Positions 33,148 to 42,083 of a stretch of DNA of 64,000 bases are shown piece after piece (position 1 is the first letter of the stretch; each line of letters opens with the position of its first letter). Under the pieces are notes generated by a model. It had not been told where the DNA came from and searched no databases. It was given only the letters and a program-made list of their open reading frames with translations. Source of the DNA: Sphingopyxis sp. JAI108 (GTDB taxonomy: Bacteria; Pseudomonadota; Alphaproteobacteria; Sphingomonadales; Sphingomonadaceae); NCBI RefSeq assembly GCF_013410105.1, contig NZ_JACCCJ010000002.1, positions 372,001 through 436,000 of the forward strand, given 5' to 3'. The translations under genes and the position numbers were made by a program.

Positions 33148-34101
33148 ATGAGTCCGCTGCTCGTCCTGATTGGCCTGATCGGAGCCCTCCCGGCAGCATC
33201 GCCGGGGCAGGCGGGCGCGATCGATGGCGATCCGCGCCCCCTCATAACGGGCGAATTTGGGCCTGCTTCGCGGGCTCCGCGCGGCGAACCGCGATCATTC
33301 GCCGGCTTTCGCGCCAAGCGCCCGGAAAAGCGCTACAGCGTGACCGTCCCGATCGGAAAGCCCAAGCCCGCGGTGACGCTGCCGCGCATCGATGGCCCTG
33401 CCGATGCGCGGCTGCCGCTGGTCGTGATCGACGCCGGTCACGGCGGGCACGATCCCGGCGCGATCTCGCCGCACGACGGCAGCCGGGAAAAGGACATCAC
33501 GCTGGCGCTGGCCCGCGCGATCCGAAAGGATCTGCTCGCGCTGGGCCGGGTGCGCGTCGCGCTTACGCGCTCGGACGACCGTTTCCTCGTGCTCGAGGAA
33601 CGTTACGGCATCGCGCGGCGGCTGAAAGCCGACCTGTTCATCTCGGTCCACGCCGACGCCGCCGAAAACCAGGAGGCCAGCGGCGCGTCGATCTATACGC
33701 TGTCAGAGGTCGCTTCCGACCGCGAGGCGGCGCGGCTGGCGGCGCGGGAGAACAAGGCGAATATCATCAATGGCGTCGATCTCGGCGCGCATAGCGGCGA
33801 CGTGTCGGCGATCCTGCTCGACCTCACCCAGCGCGAGTCGATGAACGTCGCCTCCGACTTCGCGCGGCTGCTTCAGCGCGAGGCGTCCGACGAGGTCAAA
33901 TTCCGCACCACCGCGCACCGCTTCGCCTCCTTCATCGTGCTGAAGGCGCCCGACACCCCATCGGTGCTTTTCGAAACCGGCTTCATCTCGAACAAGGACG
34001 ATATCGAATTCCTCGCTTCGTCCGCCGGCCAGAAGAAGGTCGCACGCGGCGTTCGCGAAGCGGTGCAGATCCACTTCGCCCGCCGGATCGCGGAGCGATG
34101 A
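33148..34101 (+). CDS. amiC: N-acetylmuramoyl-L-alanine amidase (Amidase_3)
   Basis: This 317-residue exported zinc amidase cleaves the stem peptide from muramic acid during cell separation. It begins with a signal peptide (MSPLLVLIGLIGALPAASPGQA) and then a short linker. The catalytic domain carries VVIDAGHGGHDPGA (zinc histidine), SREKDITLALA (zinc glutamate), ADLFISVHADA, and the catalytic glutamate in SVLFETGFISNKDD. The N-terminal AMIN domain of E. coli AmiC is not obvious here. In other alphaproteobacteria this gene normally sits between rne and the PBP1A gene, as it does on one side here. The symbol is by family and neighbourhood. Confidence 0.92.
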   Translation: MSPLLVLIGLIGALPAASPGQAGAIDGDPRPLITGEFGPASRAPRGEPRSFAGFRAKRPEKRYSVTVPIGKPKPAVTLPRIDGPADARLPLVVIDAGHGGHDPGAISPHDGSREKDITLALARAIRKDLLALGRVRVALTRSDDRFLVLEERYGIARRLKADLFISVHADAAENQEASGASIYTLSEVASDREAARLAARENKANIINGVDLGAHSGDVSAILLDLTQRESMNVASDFARLLQREASDEVKFRTTAHRFASFIVLKAPDTPSVLFETGFISNKDDIEFLASSAGQKKVARGVREAVQIHFARRIAER

Positions 34102-34175
34102 ACCGCCCTTCCGGCAATATATAGTCTTGACTAACTTTTCGTGCGCCGCCAGCCTCGGCGGGTTGGGAGAGGCGT

Positions 34176-35429
34176 ATGGCGTGGAGCAACTGGTCGGGCA
34201 GCGTGACCGCGAGCGCCGCCCTTGCGCGCCCGCAAAGCGAGGATGAGCTGGCGGCGCTCGTCCGCAGCGCCAGCAAATTGCGCGTCACCGGCGCTGGGCA
34301 CAGCTTCATGCCGCTGTGCGAATCGAGCGAGCTGATCCTCAGCCTCGAAGATATGGCGGGCACGATCCGCGTGGCCGCCGACCGCCGGACCGCGCGTATT
34401 CCGGCCGGCTGGAGCATCCGCCGGCTCACCGCGGCCTTGTGGGAGGAGGGGCTGGCGCTCGCCAATCAGGGCGACGTCAATCCGCAATCGCTTGCCGGCG
34501 CAATGGCGACCGGCACCCACGGCACCGGTGTCGATCTTGGTTCGCTTTCGACCTTCGCGCGCGGTTTCCGCCTCGTCGATGCCGAGGGCGATGTGCATTG
34601 GTGCGATGCGACGACCAACGCCGATCTCTATCAGGCGCAGCGCCTGTCGCTCGGGCTGTTCGGCGTTGCGACCGAAATCGAGGTCGCTGTCGTCCCGGCC
34701 TTTCATCTCGCCGAACGGATCGAAAAACGACGCTGGGCCGAAATCCGCGAAAGCCATGACGAACTGGCGCAGCGGCATCGCCATATCGAATTCTGGTTCT
34801 TCCCGCACAGCGACCATGTGATCCTGAAGACGCTCGATCCCTGCGATCCCTGCGACCCGCCGCCGACGACGACCGACATGGAGGAGGCGACCTTTCGCCG
34901 TATCCTCGATATCTCGGCGCGCCTGCCGTTCCTGACCCCCTTTCTCCAGCGATTGATGATGAAAAGCGGCATTTCGGGCCGCCGCCGCGGCCCCGCGCAC
35001 AACATCTTTCCGTCCGACCGCACGGTCCGCTTCGAGGAGATGGAATATGAAATGCCGCGTGCCGTCGGGCTCGACACGCTGGACGAGATCGTCGGCTGGA
35101 TCCGAAGGAAACGTCTGCCGGTGGCCTTTCCCTTCGAATATCGCACCGTCGCCGCCGACGATATATGGATGAGCCCGATGAACGCGGGCCCGGTCGCCGC
35201 GATCTCGATGCACCAATATGCGAAGATGCCATGGGCTTCCCTGTTCGCCGAGGCCGAGGCGATCTTCCGAAGCGCCGGCGGGCGACCGCACTGGGCCAAG
35301 CGTCACACATTGAACCGTGCCGACGTCACGGCGCTCTATCCGATGGCGGGGCGCTACAGCGCCGTGCGCCACGCCGCCGACCCGCGCGGCAAATTTCTCA
35401 ATCCGCATCTGGAGGCCTTTTTCGCATGA
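34176..35429 (+). CDS. FAD-binding D-arabinono-1,4-lactone oxidase family protein
   Basis: This 417-residue protein has an N-terminal FAD_binding_4 domain (RPQSEDELAALVRSASKLRVTGAGHSFMPL, GDVNPQSLAGAMATGTHGTG). The C-terminal ALO domain has the terminal motif GRPHWAKRHTL, where relatives have HxKW or PHxGK-like segments. The GAGHSF histidine is the usual site of covalent FAD in this family. Family members oxidize aldonolactones or alditols; the substrate here is unknown. It is the first gene of a three-gene cassette joined by ATGA overlaps (35426 and 36568), inserted between the amidase and PBP1A genes. Confidence 0.9.
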   Translation: MAWSNWSGSVTASAALARPQSEDELAALVRSASKLRVTGAGHSFMPLCESSELILSLEDMAGTIRVAADRRTARIPAGWSIRRLTAALWEEGLALANQGDVNPQSLAGAMATGTHGTGVDLGSLSTFARGFRLVDAEGDVHWCDATTNADLYQAQRLSLGLFGVATEIEVAVVPAFHLAERIEKRRWAEIRESHDELAQRHRHIEFWFFPHSDHVILKTLDPCDPCDPPPTTTDMEEATFRRILDISARLPFLTPFLQRLMMKSGISGRRRGPAHNIFPSDRTVRFEEMEYEMPRAVGLDTLDEIVGWIRRKRLPVAFPFEYRTVAADDIWMSPMNAGPVAAISMHQYAKMPWASLFAEAEAIFRSAGGRPHWAKRHTLNRADVTALYPMAGRYSAVRHAADPRGKFLNPHLEAFFA

Positions 35430-36571
35430 CGACCGACCGCGAATTGCACGAACATCTGATCGGCCGCCAGGGATCGCGCGCTGACCTCAACACGCCCGTG
35501 CTGGTGCTCGACGTCGAGGCGCTCGACCGCAATATTGCGGCGATGGCCGCGCTGACGGCGGGCAAGGGGGTCGCGCTGCGCCCGCATGCGAAGACGCATA
35601 AAAGCGTCGATATCGCCAAGCGCCAGATCGCGGCGGGCGCGGTCGGTGTCTGCTGCGCCAAGATCGGCGAGGCCGAGGTGCTGGCCGATGGCGGCGTGAC
35701 CGGCATCCTCATCACCTCGCCCGTCGCTGCGCCGCGCGCGGTCGAGCGGCTGGCGGGGCTCGCCGCGCGGGCCGAAGGGCTGATGGCGGTGGTCGACCAT
35801 CCCGCCGTCGCCGAACGGGTGCAGGTCGCGCTCGCCGCTGCCGACGCGCGGCTCGACGTCGTCATCGACATCGACCCGGGGATCGCGCGCACCGGTGTCG
35901 CCTCGGCCGAGGCGGCGGTCGCACTCGCCAAGGCGATCCACCGGTCATCCAAGCTTCGATATCGCGGCGTCCAATATTATTGCGGGTCGCAGCAGCATAT
36001 CGAAAGCTATGCCGATCGCCGCGCCGCGATCGTCGAGCGCACCGCCTATCTGCAGGAGGTCATCGCCGCGCTGACCGATGCCGGCTTCGCGCCCGCCATC
36101 GTCACCGGATCGGGCACGGGAACGCACCGGATAGACCTCGACCTCGGCGTCTTCACCGAGTTGCAGGCCGGGTCATACGTCTTCATGGACAAGCAATATC
36201 TCGATTGCGACATCACGGGTGGTGAAGCGTCGCCGTTCGAGGTGTCGCTGTCGGTCGATGCGCGCGTCGTCAGCGCGAACCACAGCGGGCTCGTCACGAT
36301 CGATGCCGGCTACAAGTCGCTCTCGACCGACGGCGGTGTCGCGGTGGTGCAGCGCGGCGCGTCCGAAACGGCCTTTTTCGCTTTCATGGGCGACGAACAT
36401 GCCGCGCTCATCGCGCCCGAAATCGGGACCGAACTCGCCCCCGGCGATCCGGTCAGCCTGACCGTTCCGCACTGCGATCCGACGGTGAATCTCTATGATT
36501 TCTACCATGTCGTTTCCGGCGACGCGCTCATCGACATCTGGCCGGTCAGCGCGCGCGGCCGCGCGCGATGA
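35426..36571 (+). CDS. DSD1 family PLP-dependent enzyme (D-threonine aldolase / D-serine dehydratase-like)
   Basis: This 381-residue fold-type III PLP enzyme has an alanine-racemase-like N-terminal barrel: TPVLVLDVEALDRNIAAMAA, and the PLP lysine in RPHAKTHKSVDIAK. The C-terminal domain has a likely metal site in PHCDPTVNLYD. Relatives are D-threonine aldolases, D-serine dehydratases and 3-hydroxy-D-aspartate aldolases, so it probably acts on a D-amino acid with a beta-hydroxyl (inference). The ATG at 35426 overlaps the stop of the lactone oxidase gene, and its own stop overlaps the TetR start. Pairing with a lactone oxidase is unusual. Confidence 0.88.
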   Translation: MTTDRELHEHLIGRQGSRADLNTPVLVLDVEALDRNIAAMAALTAGKGVALRPHAKTHKSVDIAKRQIAAGAVGVCCAKIGEAEVLADGGVTGILITSPVAAPRAVERLAGLAARAEGLMAVVDHPAVAERVQVALAAADARLDVVIDIDPGIARTGVASAEAAVALAKAIHRSSKLRYRGVQYYCGSQQHIESYADRRAAIVERTAYLQEVIAALTDAGFAPAIVTGSGTGTHRIDLDLGVFTELQAGSYVFMDKQYLDCDITGGEASPFEVSLSVDARVVSANHSGLVTIDAGYKSLSTDGGVAVVQRGASETAFFAFMGDEHAALIAPEIGTELAPGDPVSLTVPHCDPTVNLYDFYHVVSGDALIDIWPVSARGRAR

Positions 36572-37194
36572 GCGTAGCCGCCCGCCGCCCGCCGCAGCAG
36601 GATCGCGCGCGCCAGACGCGCGAACGCCTGCTCGACGTCGCGGGCGAATTGCTTGCCGAGGTCGGAATCGAACGGATCTCGACCAATATGATCGCGGCGC
36701 GCGCCGGGCTCACCCCGCCCGCGCTTTACCGTTATTTCGGTGACAAATATGCGGTGCTCGAAGCGCTCGGCCGGCGGCTGATGCAACGCCAGAACACCGT
36801 CCTCGAAGCCTGGCTGGCGCGCCATGCTCCGGCCGGAATCGCGGACATGGCCGATCATATCGGCGAACTGCTGGCCGAAAATGCGGCTGTGACGCGCGCC
36901 GAACCGGGGGCGGTGTGGATTTTGCGCGCACTCCACGCGTCGCCGCAACTTGTCCACGTCCGACTCGAATCGCATCGCGATGTTGCCGACCGGTTGACGG
37001 ACGCCTGTGGCCCGCATCTTCCCGGCGCCGACCGCCAAACCCTGTGGACGCCCCTGCGGCTCGCGGTCGAGATCGGCTTTGCGGTCGACGAAATGCTTTA
37101 CGAAGAAGATCGCGTTTCGTCCGGCACCGTCTTCGCCGAAGTCGCCTCGATGCTACGCCGGACGCTGCTCGATCTGGCCGACAGCGCCTCATAG
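36568..37194 (+). CDS. TetR/AcrR family regulator of the lactone-oxidase/DSD1 cassette
   Basis: This 208-residue regulator has an N-terminal HTH: RARQTRERLLDVAGELLAEVGIERISTNMIAARAGLTPPALYRYFGDKYAVLEALG. The C-terminal domain is of a type I do not recognise further. It is the third gene of the overlapping cassette, read in the same direction as the two enzymes rather than divergently. It probably controls the cassette and possibly itself; the operator is not obvious. The PBP1A gene starts 58 bases after its stop. Confidence 0.9.
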   Translation: MSVAARRPPQQDRARQTRERLLDVAGELLAEVGIERISTNMIAARAGLTPPALYRYFGDKYAVLEALGRRLMQRQNTVLEAWLARHAPAGIADMADHIGELLAENAAVTRAEPGAVWILRALHASPQLVHVRLESHRDVADRLTDACGPHLPGADRQTLWTPLRLAVEIGFAVDEMLYEEDRVSSGTVFAEVASMLRRTLLDLADSAS

Positions 37195-37252
37195 CCCGCC
37201 TCGCCGCAACCATGCTTCCCTTTCGGCGACACAGGCTTTAGAGGCGGGGCAT

Positions 37253-39769
37253 ATGGCCGCCGACAGTCCGCCCGATTTCCGCCTTCGCCTCCGCCGCGAC
37301 GGCAATGCCGTCATCGCCTGGTTCCGCGACATGTGGACGCGGCGCTGGTTCCGTTGGCTCGGCTATCTGGTGCTTGCCGGCCTGCTCGGCATCGCGCTGA
37401 TCTGGGCTGTTTTCGCGCGCGACCTGCCCTCGGTCGACCAGCTGCGCGACTATGAGCCGCCGCTGCCGACGATGGTCCGCGATGGCGAGGGCAAGCCGGT
37501 GCACAGCTATGCCCGTGAACGCCGCGTCCAGCTCGAATATAGCGAATATCCGCAGCTTTTGGTGCGCTCCTTCCTCGCGGCCGAAGACAAGACCTTCTTC
37601 AGCCACGGCGGCATCGATTATCCGGGCATCGCCTCGGCGATCATCACCAACCTGACGAGCAGCGGCCGTCCGATCGGCGCCTCGACCATCACGCAGCAGG
37701 TCGCGAAGAACCTCCTGCTCACGAACGAGCTCAGCTATCGCCGCAAGGTGCGCGAGGCGATACTCGCGATGCGCATCGAGAATGCGCTGACCAAGGAACA
37801 GATTCTCGAGCTTTATCTCAACGAAATTCCGCTCGGCCGCCGCAGCTTCGGCGTCCAGGCGGCGAGCCGCGCCTATTTCGACAAGGATGTCGACCAGCTT
37901 CAGCTCCACGAAATGGCCTTCCTCGCGATTCTGCCCAAGGCGCCCGAGAAATATGGCCGCGCGCGCTTCGAGCGCGAGGCGCTGGCGCGCCGCAATTTCG
38001 TGCTCGGATCGATGGAGGATAATGGCTGGATCAGCGCGGCGCAGCGCGACGCCGCGCGCGCGATGCCGCTCGGCCTGACCAACAGTGGCAATACCGCGAT
38101 CGCGCAGGTCGGCGGTTATTATATGGAAGAGGTGCGGCGCCAGTTGATCGCGCAGTTCGGCGAAACCGCCGAGGACGGCCCGCTCAGCGTCTATGCCGGC
38201 GGCCTCTGGGTGCGCACGCCCTATGACGGCAAGATGCAGCAGGCGGCGGCGATGGCGCTGCGCAAGGGGCTCCAGCGCTATGATGCGGGCAAGGGCTGGT
38301 CGGGGCCGATCGCGACGATCGAGGCCGACGATCAGTGGCAGAGCCGCCTGGCGTCGAGCTTTATCGGCATCGACTATGATAATTGGCGCGTTGCCGCGGT
38401 GCTCTCTAAATCGGGCGGCGAGGCGCGGATCGGCTTTGCGAACGGCGATAGCGGACGCCTGCCCGCGAGCGCCGCGACCCTGCGTTATCGCAAGACGGGC
38501 GGCAGCGCCTTTTCGGCGATGCGCCCCGGCGACCTGATCGCCGTCAAATCGACCGGAGCCGACCGCTACGCGCTGCGCAACATTCCCGAAGTATCGGGCG
38601 GCATGGTCGTCGAAAGCCCGCATTCGGGCCGCATCTATGCGGTGCAGGGCGGCTTCGACGTCCGCCTGTCTCCCTTCAACCGCGCGACGCAGGCCGAACG
38701 CCAGCCGGGCTCGACGATCAAACCCTTCGTCTACGCCGCCGCGCTCGACAATGGCATGACGCCGGCGACGATGATCGTCGACGGGCCGTTCTGCGTCTAT
38801 CAGGGCGCGGCGCTGGGCAACAAATGCTTCCGCAACTTCGGCAATTCGGGCGGCAGCGGCGAGCATACGATGCGCTGGGGTCTCGAACAGTCGCGCAACC
38901 TGATGACGGTGCGCGCGGCGAGTCAGGTCGGCATGGAACCGGTCGTCGAGATGATCGGCAGGATGGGCATCGGCAAGCACGAACCCTATCTATCGACCGC
39001 GCTCGGCGCCGGATCGACAACGGTCGAGAAGATGACCAACGCCTTTGCCATGCTCGCCAATCACGGGCGTGAACTCAAGCCGCGCGTGATCGATTATGCG
39101 CAGGATCGCCGCGGCAAGGTGATCTTCCCGGCGAACTGGAAACCGTGCGAAGGCTGCAACAAAAAGGATTGGGACGGGCGGCCGATGCCGCGCTTCGCCA
39201 AGTCGGGCAAGCAGCTGATGGACCCGATCACCGCCTATCAGGTCGTCCATATGCTCGAAGGCGTCGTCCAGCGCGGCACCGCAGTGCGGCTGCGCGACCT
39301 TGGCGTGCCGCTATTCGGCAAGACCGGGACGACGACGGGGCCGAACGACGTCTGGTTCGTCGGCGGCACGCCCGATGTGGTCGCGGGCATGTATATCGGC
39401 TTCGACCAGCCGCGAAGCATGGGCGGCTATGCGCAGGGCGGCAGCTATGCCGCGCCGATCTTCAAGGATTTTGCGCTCGCGGCGCTCGCCGATCGCCAGC
39501 CGATTCCCTTCGCGGCGCCAAAGGGCGTCCGCATGGTGCGCATCGATCGCCAGTCGGGCCGGCGCGTCTATGGCAGCTGGCCGGGCACCGATCCCAAGGC
39601 ATCGATCATCTGGGAGGCCTTCAAGCCCGAAAGCGAGCCGCGGCGGACGATCCGCGAAGAAGAGATCAAGCCCGTCAAGACACCGCGGCGTCAGGACGCG
39701 CCCGTTCAGCAAAGTCCGGGCCGGCGCAGCGACAGCGAATTCCTGGAGGATCGCGGCGGTATCATCTGA
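37253..39769 (+). CDS. mrcA: Penicillin-binding protein 1A (bifunctional transglycosylase/transpeptidase)
   Basis: This 838-residue class A PBP builds peptidoglycan at the inner membrane. A cytoplasmic tail of about 35 residues precedes one transmembrane helix (RWLGYLVLAGLLGIALIWAVFA). The GT51 domain has AAEDKTFFSHGGIDYPGI, GASTITQQVAKNLLL and LNEIPLGRRSFGVQAASRAYF. A PBP1A-type OB insert follows, then the transpeptidase with S487-T-I-K490, SRN and K690-T-G. The C-terminal tail is charged. I chose the ATG at 37253, after the TetR stop, because it gives the short tail; the frame stays open upstream inside the TetR gene. Known synteny places prfB next, as here. Confidence 0.97.
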   Translation: MAADSPPDFRLRLRRDGNAVIAWFRDMWTRRWFRWLGYLVLAGLLGIALIWAVFARDLPSVDQLRDYEPPLPTMVRDGEGKPVHSYARERRVQLEYSEYPQLLVRSFLAAEDKTFFSHGGIDYPGIASAIITNLTSSGRPIGASTITQQVAKNLLLTNELSYRRKVREAILAMRIENALTKEQILELYLNEIPLGRRSFGVQAASRAYFDKDVDQLQLHEMAFLAILPKAPEKYGRARFEREALARRNFVLGSMEDNGWISAAQRDAARAMPLGLTNSGNTAIAQVGGYYMEEVRRQLIAQFGETAEDGPLSVYAGGLWVRTPYDGKMQQAAAMALRKGLQRYDAGKGWSGPIATIEADDQWQSRLASSFIGIDYDNWRVAAVLSKSGGEARIGFANGDSGRLPASAATLRYRKTGGSAFSAMRPGDLIAVKSTGADRYALRNIPEVSGGMVVESPHSGRIYAVQGGFDVRLSPFNRATQAERQPGSTIKPFVYAAALDNGMTPATMIVDGPFCVYQGAALGNKCFRNFGNSGGSGEHTMRWGLEQSRNLMTVRAASQVGMEPVVEMIGRMGIGKHEPYLSTALGAGSTTVEKMTNAFAMLANHGRELKPRVIDYAQDRRGKVIFPANWKPCEGCNKKDWDGRPMPRFAKSGKQLMDPITAYQVVHMLEGVVQRGTAVRLRDLGVPLFGKTGTTTGPNDVWFVGGTPDVVAGMYIGFDQPRSMGGYAQGGSYAAPIFKDFALAALADRQPIPFAAPKGVRMVRIDRQSGRRVYGSWPGTDPKASIIWEAFKPESEPRRTIREEEIKPVKTPRRQDAPVQQSPGRRSDSEFLEDRGGII

Positions 39770-39853
39770 CGCCGTACATCTCCTTTCGCGCCGCCTTTTC
39801 ATGCGGCGCGCGAAGCCCTAAGGGCGGGACCAACATATTTCAGGAGCAAGGAC

Positions 39854-40981
39854 ATGCGCGCCGAAGCGCAGGATCATATCGACAAGATTGGCGCCGCGTT
39901 GGCGTTGCTGCGCCGCTTTCTCGACTGGGACCGCGCGGTGCGGCGGCTCGACGAACTCAATGCGAAGGTCGAGGACCCGACGCTGTGGAACGACGCGAAG
40001 GCGGCGCAAGAGGTCATGCGCGAACGCCGCCGTCTCGACGAGGCGATCACGGCCACGCGCGCGATCGAAAGCGAATGCGCCGACACCGCCGAGCTGATCG
40101 AACTCGCCGAGATGGAAGGCGACGAAGCGATGGTCGACGAGGCGGTGGCTTCGCTCGCGGCGCTCGCGGCGCGCGCCGAGGAAGACAAGATCAAGGCGCT
40201 GCTAGCGGGTGAGGCCGATGGCAATGACGCCTATATCGAAGTCCATGCCGGCGCCGGCGGGACCGAGAGCCAGGACTGGGCCGAAATGCTCCAGCGCATG
40301 TATATGCGCTGGGCCGAAAAGCGCGGAATGAAGGTCGAACTCGTCGAATATCAGGCGGGCGAACAGGCGGGCATCAAGTCGGCGACGATGCTGGTGAAGG
40401 GCGAGAATGCCTATGGCTATGCGAAGACCGAGAGCGGCGTCCACCGCCTCGTCCGCATCTCGCCCTATGACAGCTCGGCGCGCCGCCACACCAGCTTCTC
40501 GAGCGTCTGGGTCTATCCGGTGATCGACGACAATATCGAGATTGAGATCAACGAGGGCGACCTCAAGATCGATACCTATCGCGCCTCGGGCGCGGGCGGG
40601 CAGCACGTCAACACGACCGACTCGGCCGTCCGCATCACGCACATCCCGACCGGGATCGTCGTCGCGAGCCAGAACGACCGCTCGCAGCACAAGAACCGCG
40701 CGACCGCGATGGGGATGCTCAAGGCACGGATGTACGAGGCCGAGCTTCAGAAGCGCGAAGCCGCGGCTTCGGGCGAATATCAGGCGAAGACCGAAATCGG
40801 CTGGGGCCACCAGATCCGCTCCTACGTCCTCCAGCCCTATCAGCTGGTGAAGGACCTGCGTACCGGGGTGACCTCGACCGCCCCCGGCGACGTGCTCGAC
40901 GGCGCGCTCGACCCGTTCATGGCGGCGGCGCTGTCGCAGAAGGTGACCGGCGAAAAGGTCGAGGTGGAGGACATCGATTGA
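39854..40981 (+). CDS. prfB: Peptide chain release factor 2
   Basis: This 375-residue factor recognises UGA/UAA and triggers peptide release. The GGQ motif ([17 protein letters not shown]) is intact. The stop-codon-recognition segment reads [21 protein letters not shown], with SPY where E. coli has SPF. The gene reads through from its ATG in one frame, so the autoregulatory +1 frameshift of E. coli prfB is absent. The Shine-Dalgarno is AGGAGCAAGGAC. The stop overlaps the TTG start of the lipoprotein methyltransferase-like gene, so both are probably in one transcript with mrcA. Confidence 0.97.
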   Translation: MRAEAQDHIDKIGAALALLRRFLDWDRAVRRLDELNAKVEDPTLWNDAKAAQEVMRERRRLDEAITATRAIESECADTAELIELAEMEGDEAMVDEAVASLAALAARAEEDKIKALLAGEADGNDAYIEVHAGAGGTESQDWAEMLQRMYMRWAEKRGMKVELVEYQAGEQAGIKSATMLVKGENAYGYAKTESGVHRLVRISPYDSSARRHTSFSSVWVYPVIDDNIEIEINEGDLKIDTYRASGAGGQHVNTTDSAVRITHIPTGIVVASQNDRSQHKNRATAMGMLKARMYEAELQKREAAASGEYQAKTEIGWGHQIRSYVLQPYQLVKDLRTGVTSTAPGDVLDGALDPFMAAALSQKVTGEKVEVEDID

Positions 40982-41697
40982 TCCGCCGCGCGCTCGCCCT
41001 CCTTGCGCTCCTGCCGCTGCTCGGTGGTTGCGATGCGCCTTGGGGCGACGACAGCGACCGCATCGAAACGGCGCGTAAATTTCCTCCCGCCGACCGCCCG
41101 GTGGCACCGATCACCTCGACCAAATGGTCGACCGAGGAAGCACGCGATCGCGTCAACGAGGCCGACGACGTCATGGATTCGGCCGACGTCCGTCCCGGCA
41201 TGACCGTCGCCGACATCGGCGCGGGCGACGGCTATTATACCGTCCGCCTCGCGCAGCGCGTCGGCGCCAATGGCCGCGTGCTCGCGCAGGACATCATGCC
41301 CGAAGTAATCGAGCGGCTCGCCGACCGCGTCGCGCGCGAACGGCTCGATAATGTTTCGCTGAAACTCGGCGCGGTCGACGATCCGCGCTTGCCCGGCGCG
41401 AGCTTCGACCGTGTTTTCATGGTCCATATGTATCACGAGATCGGCGAACCCTACGCCTTCCTGTGGCGCCTCCGCCCGGCGCTGCGGGCGGGCGGGCAGG
41501 TGATCGTCGTTGATGGCGACCGCCCGATCGCGCAGCACGGCACGCCCTTCCGTCTGCTCGTCTGCGAGTTTCAGGCGGTGGGCTACAAGCTCGTCTCCTA
41601 CGACGACAAGCAGCACGCCGGCGGCTATCTCGCGCGCTTCGTGCCCAAGGGCAAACGCCCCGAACCGGACGCGATCAAGGTCTGCGACAACCCCTAG
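40978..41697 (+). CDS. Class I SAM-methyltransferase-fold protein with lipoprotein signal peptide
   Basis: This 239-residue protein starts at a TTG that overlaps the prfB stop (TTGA). Its N-terminus [15 protein letters not shown] is a lipoprotein signal with lipobox LGGC, which predicts anchoring outside the cytoplasm. The rest is a Rossmann methyltransferase fold: [17 protein letters not shown] (motif I), [26 protein letters not shown] (motif IV) and [13 protein letters not shown] is not expected in the periplasm, so either the signal is not used, or the protein binds another ligand. A downstream start would lose only the signal, but no good ribosome-binding site supports one. The substrate is unknown. 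Confidence 0.85.
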   Translation: MIRRALALLALLPLLGGCDAPWGDDSDRIETARKFPPADRPVAPITSTKWSTEEARDRVNEADDVMDSADVRPGMTVADIGAGDGYYTVRLAQRVGANGRVLAQDIMPEVIERLADRVARERLDNVSLKLGAVDDPRLPGASFDRVFMVHMYHEIGEPYAFLWRLRPALRAGGQVIVVDGDRPIAQHGTPFRLLVCEFQAVGYKLVSYDDKQHAGGYLARFVPKGKRPEPDAIKVCDNP

Positions 41698-41708
41698 GGT
41701 CTGTGTCC

Positions 41709-42083
41709 CTAATAGACGATCAGCCGGTCATCGGCGCCCACGTCGGCGATGAAGCTGACCAGTCCCGCAGCGCGGGCGTGCGGCACCAGATCGGTCGCCG
41801 CCATGCCGACGAGCGCCATGCCCGACTGGCAGACGAACAGCGCGACCTCCATCGCCACCGCTTCCTCGACCAGCCAGGCAAGGTCGGGCTGGCCCGCCGC
41901 GCGGCGCGCCTCGTCGCCGGCAAAGGACACCGGATCGCGCAGCAGCGCCGCGGCTTCGCCCTGCAGGAAGATGCGCACCCGGCGCCCGAGCGCGGCCGCC
42001 GCCATCCCCGCCTCGAGCGCCGCATAGAGCCGCCGCCCCTCGGCGACCGCGACGATGATGTTCAGGCCTTGCATATCGGGCAC
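41709..42083 (-). CDS. DsrE family protein
   Basis: This 124-residue protein is of the DsrE/DsrF-like fold (LNIIVAVAEGRRLYAALEAGMAAAALGRRVRIFLQGEAAALL, then VALFVCQSGMALVGM). The cysteine in FVCQSG is in the position used for sulfur relay in some DsrE proteins. The GTG start at 42081-42083 overlaps the moeB-like gene by 22 bases and has GAGG about 8 bases upstream; an ATG at 42074 is the alternative. Being coupled to a ThiF-type E1-like enzyme, it may carry sulfur for cofactor or tRNA thiolation (inference). It is the last gene of the operon and converges on the methyltransferase-like gene. Confidence 0.85.
   Translation of the reverse strand: MPDMQGLNIIVAVAEGRRLYAALEAGMAAAALGRRVRIFLQGEAAALLRDPVSFAGDEARRAAGQPDLAWLVEEAVAMEVALFVCQSGMALVGMAATDLVPHARAAGLVSFIADVGADDRLIVY

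Noticed and set aside
37238..38980. 580-codon minus-strand frame opposite PBP1A
   Set aside because: Antisense of a well-defined mrcA; composition is low-complexity.
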